From LGRD01 sp031382215 (GTDB lineage Bacteria; Pseudomonadota; Gammaproteobacteria; Burkholderiales; Burkholderiaceae_C), in contig JANMYQ010000354.1 in the NCBI GenBank assembly GCA_031382215.1, positions 1 to 14,091 on the forward strand: a stretch of DNA of 14,091 bases. Reading direction: 5' to 3'. Shown here piece after piece: positions 5,840-12,007 of this stretch. The notes under the pieces were generated by a model that was not told the DNA's origin, searched no databases, and saw only the letters and a program-made list of their open reading frames with translations. The position numbers and the translations under genes were made by a program. Every line of letters begins with the position of its first letter. The stretch's first letter is position 1.

Positions 5840-6803
5840 CGATGCCTGGGCGGCTCTGCGGCAGGTTCTCCTGAGGCGCTGGCGCGCCAGATTCACTCAA
5901 CGCGCACCACTCGAACGCCACCTCCCCGCTCGCCAGCACCCCTTGCTCTGGCCCTAGCGGCCGCCAACCCGCTGCCACATAAAACCGCTCGGCCCGCGTG
6001 CCCGCCTCGGTAGACAAGTGCAGCCGCTGCAACCCGCGCGACCACAGCCAGGCGAGCATTTCATCGTGCAGCCGCCGGCCGTGGCCCTGCCCCTCGAACG
6101 CCGGGTCGACGAACAGCGCCCAGATGTTGCCGGTTTCGGCATTGCCGATCGCGAACGCCACCACCTGCGAGCCGACCTCGACCACCCAGCCGCGCCCGGC
6201 GCTTTCGATTGCGTCCACCACCTCGTTGTCGCCGATCACGCGCGACGTCAACCGGTTCTCCTTCACCGCGTGCCGCACCCGCTGGATGCCTGCCACGTCG
6301 GCGCGCACCGCCTGACGCAGCGTGGGCTCGCCCCTCTCCGCAGGCCAGACCACGTGGAACCGCTCGCGCGCTACCGCCATGCCGCCGCTGAACGTGCGGC
6401 CCGCCCGCTCGCACTCGCGCGTGAAGTAGGCAGCATGCGCCTCGCGCCAGAACGCCAGCGAGCCGTCGCCCTCACCTTCGACGGCCGCGAACTCGGCCGA
6501 CACCTCGTCGAAGGGCATCACGTCCACCTGCGTGGTCTCGATGATGCACAGCGGCGCGCCCTGCCCATCGAGCACGACGCTCAAGTCGCCCGGCCGGGGC
6601 GGGCGTTTGCCCGACGCCTCGAACGACCAGACCGACGCGGTGGTGGCGCGCTTGGTGCCGCTCAGCACCAAGTGGCCGAGTTCATCGGCCAGGGCTGCGG
6701 AGTCGCCGAACTGGAAGGCCTCGTAGAGGCGAGCCTCGTCCACGCCGCCCACCGAGCGGGCATAGGCGGACCAGAGGGATTCAGCGTTCGCGGGGACAGG
6801 CAT
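5835..6803 (-). CDS. ASCH domain-GNAT acetyltransferase fusion protein
   Basis: This 322-residue protein joins two complete domains. Residues about 10-153 are an ASCH domain, a PUA-like fold linked to RNA binding or nucleic-acid metabolism: GTKRATTAS at 49-57, PGDLSVVLD, IETTQVDVMPFDEVS at 88-102, and GEGDGSLAFWREAHAAYF at 110-127. After a short linker (WPAERGEP), residues about 161-300 form a GNAT N-acetyltransferase, with the acetyl-CoA pyrophosphate loop FEGQGHGRRL at 236-245 and AERFYVAAGW at 271-280. The usual Arg/Gln at the head of that loop is Glu here. Each half resembles proteins usually encoded separately. No strong Shine-Dalgarno sequence precedes the ATG at 6803. It follows the second HicB-like gene by 60 bases and its stop overlaps the vapBC operator. 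The acetyl acceptor is unknown; RNA or an RNA-bound protein is a reasonable guess. Confidence 0.85.
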   Translation of the reverse strand: MPVPANAESLWSAYARSVGGVDEARLYEAFQFGDSAALADELGHLVLSGTKRATTASVWSFEASGKRPPRPGDLSVVLDGQGAPLCIIETTQVDVMPFDEVSAEFAAVEGEGDGSLAFWREAHAAYFTRECERAGRTFSGGMAVARERFHVVWPAERGEPTLRQAVRADVAGIQRVRHAVKENRLTSRVIGDNEVVDAIESAGRGWVVEVGSQVVAFAIGNAETGNIWALFVDPAFEGQGHGRRLHDEMLAWLWSRGLQRLHLSTEAGTRAERFYVAAGWRPLGPEQGVLASGEVAFEWCALSESGAPAPQENLPQSRPGIV

Positions 6804-6840
6804 GGCGAAAGAGCTTGACCAGGACCGCGTGAACCCTTTT

Positions 6841-6857
6841 GGCCTTCGCCGAAGGCC
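6841..6857. repeat. Short perfect hairpin between the HicB-like and ASCH-GNAT genes
   Basis: ggccttcg-c-cgaaggcc is an 8-bp inverted repeat in the 60-base gap after the HicB-like stop. On the minus strand it is followed by AAAAGGG, not by a T run, so it is not a standard terminator. It could slow polymerase or protect mRNA ends. Confidence 0.4.
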
Positions 6858-6863
6858 ACCGGC

Positions 6864-7073
6864 TCATGCCGCGCCAGGCAGCGAGATCTGTACGCCGACC
6901 GTTCGGGTCTCGCCGTGCTCGACCTGGTCGGCCAATACACGCAGAGCAAGCACTTCAGCCTTCGCCATCGCCTCGTCGGCGGTAACGCCGTAGACAAGCA
7001 CGCCCGGCGACTCGGGAACCTCGGCCAACCATCGGCCGTCGCCTTCACGTTCGCACTTAAGGGTGACGTTCAT
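6864..7073 (-). CDS. HicB-like small antitoxin-family protein (no HicA partner)
   Basis: This 69-residue protein has the short HicB-like fold: an opening strand, then CEREGDGRWLAEVPESPGV, a VYGVTADEAMAKAEVLALRVLAD helix and a polar tail. It lacks a DNA-binding C-terminal domain. Proteins of this type neutralise HicA mRNA interferases when paired, but no hicA lies on either side: the gene upstream is another hicB and the one downstream encodes the ASCH-GNAT fusion. It starts at ATG 7073, 18 bases after the hicB stop, with only a weak ribosome site, so it is probably translated from the same mRNA. It could be a leftover antitoxin or work against a HicA encoded elsewhere. Confidence 0.75.
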   Translation of the reverse strand: MNVTLKCEREGDGRWLAEVPESPGVLVYGVTADEAMAKAEVLALRVLADQVEHGETRTVGVQISLPGAA

Positions 7074-7091
7074 GGCGCTTCGCCCGGTGTG

Positions 7092-7304
7092 CTAAGCAGC
7101 AAGGTCGATGTACTCGACTTGGCTGGTAGGTGCAGGGATTGACAGACCGTCCTCTCGCATCCCTTCGATGTGGAACGCAATGGCCCCGCGAATCTCGCTC
7201 TCGACCTCTTCGATCGTGGCGCCCGTTGCGATGCAGCCCGGCAGGTCGGGCACGTAAGCGGAGTAGTTGCCTTCAGCCTTCTCGATGACGACGGCGTATT
7301 TCAT
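7092..7304 (-). CDS. hicB: HicB-family antitoxin
   Basis: This 70-residue protein is a typical compact HicB: MKYAVVIEKAEGNYSAYVPDLPGC, then an ATGATIEEVESEIRGAIAFHIEGMREDG helix and a conserved end, PTSQVEYIDLAA. It has the partial RNase H-like fold that binds HicA and no separate DNA-binding domain. GAGG six bases before the ATG at 7304 is its ribosome site, placed right after the hicA stop, as in normal hicAB operons. The HicA reading frame immediately upstream is frameshifted, so this antitoxin may now have no active partner here. Confidence 0.9.
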   Translation of the reverse strand: MKYAVVIEKAEGNYSAYVPDLPGCIATGATIEEVESEIRGAIAFHIEGMREDGLSIPAPTSQVEYIDLAA

Positions 7305-7314
7305 CTTGAACCTC

Positions 7315-7496
7315 TTATTTCAGACCTGCCTGTTTGAGGATGCTGTTCTGCGTGCCAGGGGCCAGATCATCGCTCGGTTTGCCTGGAACGGTGACTCGTC
7401 CGGGCATGGAGTCGTGCTTGAACTGACGGTGGCTACCGCGTTGCGCCACCAAGACCCAACCCTCGACCTTAGCAGGAGCTATTTGCGAGGCGTCAT
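7315..7496 (-). pseudogene. hicA: Frameshifted HicA mRNA interferase toxin
   Basis: Reading the minus strand from 7482 to the TAA at 7317-7315 gives 55 residues of HicA: GWVLVAQRGSHRQF, with the conserved catalytic His in GSH, then GRVTVPGKPSDDLAPGT and the family C-terminus SILKQAGLK. That frame has no ATG upstream. A HicA-like beginning, MTPRK, is present from ATG 7496-7494 but in another frame, and meets TAG at 7481-7479. Joining the two frames with one extra codon gives the usual 15 residues up to the conserved GW, so a deletion of about 4 bases near 7482 would explain the break. The ATG overlaps the AIPR stop as ATGA. A product might still arise from a weak start such as TTG 7452 or from a rare frameshift, but the N-terminal strand would be lost or scarce. 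Full-length HicA would cleave translated mRNAs until bound by HicB. Confidence 0.82.
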
Positions 7497-9346
7497 TGGT
7501 GGGAGGTGATTGCCGCTTTCATCGCTTCGACTGGCGCGCTCTTTCGGAAGATCTTCTTTGTCATCGCAATTTGGGTCCTGAGATGCGGCGAAAAGTCCTC
7601 ACCTTTTCCTAGACGCTCCGATTTTAGGAAGGCATTCAAGTCCTGCATCTTCTGAAACTCTGGCTCCATGAACAGACAGTCTTCATTTCCGTTTGTCAGG
7701 TAGTCGTCAATCAATTGAACGGCAGCGTCTCCGAAGTGTGCGAGGTGCCCGGCATCGTTGAGCTTGGCAACTGCCAAACAAATAGAATTATGCGAGTAGT
7801 CAAGATGATTATTCAGTAGGAAGTCTCTCACTAAATCGACTGCCACCATGATGAAAAGATATCTTGTTTGGCCTCTGGTTTGGACTTTTGCACCGCGTCC
7901 AAAACTGTACTCGTTTGCAAGCTTCTGCATCAAGAATGCAGAATGAAGGCCGTCTATCCCAAAGGACCCATCGCTTGTAATTTTATTGAAGAGCGAGCCG
8001 CCAGGAGCAAACGGCGGATTCTTGGCATATGCAATTCCGGGCTCGCCAAGCCAACCAGCGGCATACGCCTTCAACAAGTCAAATGCATATGCTGCCTCGG
8101 TGTAGCGAGGCTCCGCCAGCGGGTGCTGGCGCTGGTACGCTTTTCGAGCTTCCCAAGCGCCACGCTGTATCTCCAAGAAGACGCCGAATCTTGAGTTGAA
8201 CTGTGGAGCCCAAGTACGGAAGTCCTTCTCCAACGCGATGAAGTCCTTCTCGCCCACAGCATTCTGTGAGTTCGTATATCTGGTAGTTTCCGTGAGGAGC
8301 TCCTCTCCTTCGGACCCAACAACAACAATCTTGGTTATTACGACAGCGGTATTGAGCCTTGCTTCCCACTCCTTCTGCTTCTCTGAGGGAGCGGTACCCC
8401 CTGAATTTAGCCTACGCTGGAGCACAGACCAAATGGAGCGGGTCGTCTGGCAGCCGTTAACGATAAATGGATTCGTCAGCAGCACCTCGTCAGTACTAAG
8501 CTTTGAAACTTCTTCTGCAACAATCGTAATGCCGTTGTTGTAGAGTCCAAAGCGCTCCGGGTGGCCGTCGATAGTGGCTTCTATCCCCTTGTTTACTTTC
8601 CGCTTGTTCCCCAAGAACTTGCGGACGTTCTTCTCGTACAGAAGGTCAAGATCACCAGATGCAGTTTTGTAGTCCTTCATAAACTGAAACATATCAGTTA
8701 AGCGAGTCGCTCCAACAAGCAGGATATTTCCAGAGCTAGCGACGATAGTTTTAAGCCTGACTTGATGCTTGTTGGCACCAAAGGCGTCTTCCTCGGCGAC
8801 CTTGTTGTAAATCGTCTCCACCGATACCGAGTCAACATCAAAGCAATCGCCAAACTTGGCGCGACCTAGTGTCTTGATGTTCGCAAGGTATTCTTCCTCC
8901 TCTGCCGTCAGCCGCTTCGTCGTCGCCAGGACGTACTCCAAGCGATCTTTAGATCCGCGATTGGACAAGAAATTGCGGAGCCGTGTTACGAGTTCTGTCG
9001 AAAGCGAAGACAGCTTTTCGCGCTTCCCTTCTAGCGTCGCAAATAGCTTCTGGGCCTCAGAGCTAATGGTGTCTGCACCACTGAATGCTGTTCCGTATTT
9101 ACTCTGAATGAGTATCCACGTGTCGCCTTCGGTGCCTTCAGTCACGTCCTCGGAGACGAATACGGCGGCGTCGATGCCACCATCTCCCGCGCCATCGCAT
9201 AGGATTACTTCAGCGGTGGCCGCGTCGATCTCGTGCCAATCACGGAGAATCTTTTCGGCGAAACGGTGGCCGAGATGCGTGGTTGAGGGCTTGCCAGCGA
9301 CGACTTCTTCGAGCAACTGAATCTCAAACTGTTCGAGAGATATCAC
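7493..9346 (-). CDS. AIPR-family (abortive infection phage resistance) protein with nuclease-like N-terminus
   Basis: This 617-residue protein matches the AIPR family (PF10592), linked to phage defence. Key AIPR motifs are LYEKNVRKFLG (237-247), YNNGITIVAEEV (269-280), FIVNGCQTTRSIW (294-306) and RYTNSQNAV (356-364). The N-terminal 130 residues look like a restriction-type nuclease: GDGGIDA with Asp59 and WILIQSKYG with Gln81 and Lys83 give the D...QxK pattern of Mrr-like PD-(D/E)xK enzymes. DNA or RNA cleavage on infection is the likely role; this is inferred. The start is GTG at 9346, with GGAG seven bases before it. The coding sequence is poorer in GC (about 48 percent in two samples) than every neighbour, which suggests recent transfer. 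The stop overlaps the hicA ATG. Confidence 0.88.
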   Translation of the reverse strand: MISLEQFEIQLLEEVVAGKPSTTHLGHRFAEKILRDWHEIDAATAEVILCDGAGDGGIDAAVFVSEDVTEGTEGDTWILIQSKYGTAFSGADTISSEAQKLFATLEGKREKLSSLSTELVTRLRNFLSNRGSKDRLEYVLATTKRLTAEEEEYLANIKTLGRAKFGDCFDVDSVSVETIYNKVAEEDAFGANKHQVRLKTIVASSGNILLVGATRLTDMFQFMKDYKTASGDLDLLYEKNVRKFLGNKRKVNKGIEATIDGHPERFGLYNNGITIVAEEVSKLSTDEVLLTNPFIVNGCQTTRSIWSVLQRRLNSGGTAPSEKQKEWEARLNTAVVITKIVVVGSEGEELLTETTRYTNSQNAVGEKDFIALEKDFRTWAPQFNSRFGVFLEIQRGAWEARKAYQRQHPLAEPRYTEAAYAFDLLKAYAAGWLGEPGIAYAKNPPFAPGGSLFNKITSDGSFGIDGLHSAFLMQKLANEYSFGRGAKVQTRGQTRYLFIMVAVDLVRDFLLNNHLDYSHNSICLAVAKLNDAGHLAHFGDAAVQLIDDYLTNGNEDCLFMEPEFQKMQDLNAFLKSERLGKGEDFSPHLRTQIAMTKKIFRKSAPVEAMKAAITSHQ

Positions 9347-9353
9347 GATGGTG

Positions 9354-9357
9354 CTCC
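9354..9357 (-). promoter_or_regulatory. Shine-Dalgarno GGAG of the AIPR gene
   Basis: GGAG on the minus strand is 7 bases before the GTG at 9346 and supports that non-ATG start. Confidence 0.6.
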
Positions 9358-9429
9358 GAGGTGGGTGTGCTTGTGACGATTGAAGTAGGAGGCCCAGACT
9401 TCGGTCTATTGCTCAAATCGTCATCAAAC

Positions 9430-9485
9430 TTGTGGATTCGGAGCATGACCAACGCCCGACCTCACGTCCATCCACAAACCTGTGG
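9430..9485. repeat. Inverted repeats in the ligA/AIPR intergenic region
   Basis: The 155 bases between the ligA stop and the AIPR start (9347-9501) hold ttgtggat (9430-9437) facing atccacaa (9470-9477), a perfect 8-bp pair 32 bases apart. The second arm also forms ccaca-aacc-tgtgg (9472-9485). These could end ligA transcription or serve as an operator for the AIPR gene; there is no T run after either hairpin, and no good promoter was recognised. Confidence 0.4.
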
Positions 9486-9501
9486 GACACCGTGACAAAA
9501 G

Positions 9502-11607
9502 TCAGCCTTTCGCCGGCCCAAGCAACTCCCGCAACCCCACCTCATCAATCACCACCACCCCCAACTCCCGCGCCTTGTCCAGCTTGCTCCCCGCCTCTTC
9601 CCCCGCCACCAGGTAGTGCGTCTTCTTGCTGACGGAGCCGCTGACCTTGCCACCGGCGGCTTCGATCAGTTCCTTGGCGTCGTCGCGGCCCAGGTTGGGC
9701 AGGGTGCCGGTGAGCACGAAGGTTTTGCCGGCGAGAGGTTGGGGGGCGTTGCTGGCGGTGCCCTCGCCTTCTTGCCAGGTGATGCCGGCGGCACGCAGTT
9801 GTTCGATCACCTCGCGGTTGTGCGGCTGTTGCAAGAAGGTGTGCAGGCTCTGCGCGACGACGGGGCCGACGTCGTTGACCTGCAGCAGTTGCTCTTCGGT
9901 CGCGCTCAACAGCCTGTCCAGTGAGCCGAAGTGTTTGGCCAGGTCCTTTGCGGTGGTTTCGCCCACGTGGCGGATACCCAGGCCGTAGAGGAATCGCGCG
10001 AGCGTGGTGCGCTTGCTCTTTTCCAGCCCGGCCACCAGGTTCTGCGCGCTCTTCTCGCCCATGCGCTCCAGCGCGGTGAGTTTGGCGATGCCCAGCGTGT
10101 ACAACTCGGGCAGCGTGCGGATCAGACCGGCGTCCACCAGTTGCTCCACCAGCTTGTCGCCCAGGCCTTCGATGTCGAGCGCGCGGCGCTGCGCAAAGTG
10201 CAATATCGCCTGCTTGCGCTGCGCGGGGCAGAACAGGCCGCCGGAGCAGCGCCAGTCCACTTCGTCTTCGCCTCGGGCGATGTCGCTGCCGCAGATGGGG
10301 CACTTGCCGGCCAGGCGCTTGTAGAGGTCGAAGGGCTCGCCCACGTTGGCGGGGCGGCGCTCCAGCACCACGCTCACCACCTCGGGGATCACGTCGCCAG
10401 CGCGCCGCACCACCACGGTGTCGCCCACGCGCACGTCCTTGCGGCGGGTTTCGTCTTCGTTGTGCAGCGTGGCGTTGCTCACGGTCGTGCCGCCGACGAA
10501 CACCGGCTCGAGCTTGGCGACAGGCGTGAGCTTGCCGGTGCGGCCCACCTGCACGTCGATGTCGCGCACCACGGTCATCTGCTCTTGCGCCGGGTACTTG
10601 TGCGCCACGGCCCAGCGCGGTTCGCGGCTCTTGAAGCCGAGCTGCTCCTGCTGCGCCCGATCGTCGAGCTTGTAGACCACGCCGTCTATGTCGAAGGGCA
10701 GCGCGTCCCGGCGTGCGGCGATCGCCTGGTGAAAGCTCACCAGGCCCTCGGCGCCCTGCACCACCGCGCTGTCGCCGTTGACCGGCAGCCCCATCTTGCT
10801 GAACGCCACGCCGAGGCCGTGCTGCGTGGCGGGCACCTCCCAGCCGACCACCTCGCCGAGCGCATACGCGAAGAAGCTGAGCGGCCGCTTCGCGGCCTTG
10901 CCGGCATCGAGCTGCCGCACCACGCCGGCCGCGGCATTGCGCGGGTTCACGAAGGTTTTTTCGTTCTTCGCGCCAGCCTCTATCAGCTTGCGCTGGCGCT
11001 CGTTCAGCGCCTCGAAGTCGTCGCGCCTCATGAACACCTCGCCGCGCACCTCGATGACGGCGGCCTGCACCGCAGTCGCGCCGCGCAGCCGCTTCGGCAC
11101 GGTCGGGATCATGCGCACGGTGTGCGTCACGTCCTCGCCGGTCTCGCCGTCGCCGCGCGTGGCGGCCTGGACCAGTTCGCCCCGCTCGTAGCGCAGGTTG
11201 ATCGCCAGGCCGTCGAACTTGAGCTCGGCGTTGTAGGCCAGCGGCGGCGCGTCGTCGGCCAGGCCGAGCGCCTTGCGCACGCGCGCGTCGAACTTTTCAG
11301 CGCCGGCCGGCGTGGTGTCGGTCTCGGTGTGGATCGACAACATTTGCACCGCATGCCGCACCGGTGCCAAGCCATCGAGCACCGCGCCGATCACCCGCTG
11401 CGTCGGCGAATCGGCCGTCAGCAGCTCGGGGTGCGCCGCCTCGATCGCCTGCAGTTCCTGGAACAGCCGGTCGTACTCGGCGTCGGGAATCTGCGGCTCG
11501 TCGAGCACATAGTAGCGGTGGGCGTGGTGGCGCAGTTGCTCGCGCAGTTCGGCGGCTCGTGCGGCAGCACGAGCGGCGGCGGCGGCGCCATTGGCCGTGT
11601 CGGTCAC
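9502..11607 (-). CDS. ligA: NAD-dependent DNA ligase LigA
   Basis: This 701-residue protein is a full-length LigA, which seals nicks in DNA during replication and repair using NAD+. The N-terminal Ia domain contains YYVLDEPQIPDAEYD (32-46). The nucleotidyltransferase motif is ELKFDG, with Lys130 as the adenylated residue, followed by ATRGDGETGEDV (149-160). The OB fold has VGRTGKLTPVA (354-364). Four zinc-binding cysteines are Cys436, Cys439, Cys454 and Cys460, then helix-hairpin-helix repeats (about 475-590) and a C-terminal BRCT domain (about 622-697). The start is GTG at 11607, with GGGAGG (11616-11621) eight bases ahead. It is the third core gene of an smc-zipA-ligA set, here interrupted by hicB, and its stop is followed by the accessory block. 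Confidence 0.97.
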   Translation of the reverse strand: MTDTANGAAAAARAAARAAELREQLRHHAHRYYVLDEPQIPDAEYDRLFQELQAIEAAHPELLTADSPTQRVIGAVLDGLAPVRHAVQMLSIHTETDTTPAGAEKFDARVRKALGLADDAPPLAYNAELKFDGLAINLRYERGELVQAATRGDGETGEDVTHTVRMIPTVPKRLRGATAVQAAVIEVRGEVFMRRDDFEALNERQRKLIEAGAKNEKTFVNPRNAAAGVVRQLDAGKAAKRPLSFFAYALGEVVGWEVPATQHGLGVAFSKMGLPVNGDSAVVQGAEGLVSFHQAIAARRDALPFDIDGVVYKLDDRAQQEQLGFKSREPRWAVAHKYPAQEQMTVVRDIDVQVGRTGKLTPVAKLEPVFVGGTTVSNATLHNEDETRRKDVRVGDTVVVRRAGDVIPEVVSVVLERRPANVGEPFDLYKRLAGKCPICGSDIARGEDEVDWRCSGGLFCPAQRKQAILHFAQRRALDIEGLGDKLVEQLVDAGLIRTLPELYTLGIAKLTALERMGEKSAQNLVAGLEKSKRTTLARFLYGLGIRHVGETTAKDLAKHFGSLDRLLSATEEQLLQVNDVGPVVAQSLHTFLQQPHNREVIEQLRAAGITWQEGEGTASNAPQPLAGKTFVLTGTLPNLGRDDAKELIEAAGGKVSGSVSKKTHYLVAGEEAGSKLDKARELGVVVIDEVGLRELLGPAKG

Positions 11608-11649
11608 GAAGCGCCCCTCCCGCCTCCAGCGGATCGCCCGGCGCAGGCG

Positions 11650-11982
11650 TCAGCCATGCGCCGCCTCCTTGAGCACCTCGGTGGCCCACTGGTTCAGGCT
11701 CTTGCCGGCTGCTTGCGCAGCCACCAACGCAGCGCCGTGCACCTCGGGGGGTACGCGCAGCATCACCTTTCCCGAACTTGGCTTCTCGGGGCTAACGCCC
11801 TGCTCCTTGCAATCGCGCAGAAAGTCTTCGATGGCCAGCTCGAACTCGCGGCGCAGTTCAGCCACGGTTTCGCCGTGGAAGCTGATCACCGAGCGCAACC
11901 CGAGCACCCGGCCCACGAAGATGGCGTCGCGCTCGTCGAGTTCAACGCGAGCCGTGTAACCCTTGTAGGTCATCGAATTCAT
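11650..11982 (-). CDS. hicB: Orphan HicB-family antitoxin with ribbon-helix-helix domain
   Basis: This 110-residue protein is a two-domain HicB. Residues 1-66 form the partial RNase H-like toxin-binding fold (MTYKGYTARVELDERDAIFVGRV, then FHGETVAELRREFELAIEDFL). Residues about 70-107 form a ribbon-helix-helix DNA-binding domain, GKVMLRVPPEVHGAALVAAQ followed by SLNQWATEVL. AGGAG (11990-11994) lies 7 bases before the ATG at 11982. It sits 25 bases after zipA and 42 bases before ligA on the same strand, with no room for a hicA on either side. It is intact and of normal length. It could be a domesticated regulator, could act with a HicA elsewhere, or could be a remnant of a lost pair. Confidence 0.9.
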   Translation of the reverse strand: MNSMTYKGYTARVELDERDAIFVGRVLGLRSVISFHGETVAELRREFELAIEDFLRDCKEQGVSPEKPSSGKVMLRVPPEVHGAALVAAQAAGKSLNQWATEVLKEAAHG

Positions 11983-11989
11983 GGGGTGA

Positions 11990-11994
11990 CTCCT
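11990..11994 (-). promoter_or_regulatory. Shine-Dalgarno AGGAG of the orphan hicB
   Basis: AGGAG on the minus strand lies 7 bases before the ATG at 11982, favouring it over the in-frame ATG at 11973. Confidence 0.7.
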
Positions 11995-12007
11995 GCCGCC
12001 GGGTCGG

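Noticed and set aside
6841..6857. Hairpin as a rho-independent terminator after the HicB-like gene
   Set aside because: On the minus strand it is followed by AAAAGGG rather than a T run, and on the plus strand by a GC-rich sequence.
5169..9346. A complete mobile element (integrase, transposase, terminal repeats)
   Set aside because: No recombinase gene, no tRNA attachment site and no flanking direct repeats were seen, so the block is described as accessory without naming a vehicle.
9430..9478. DnaA boxes or a replication origin near ligA
   Set aside because: The two candidates match TTATNCACA at only 7 of 9 positions, there is no AT-rich unwinding region, and no dnaA or dnaN gene is nearby.
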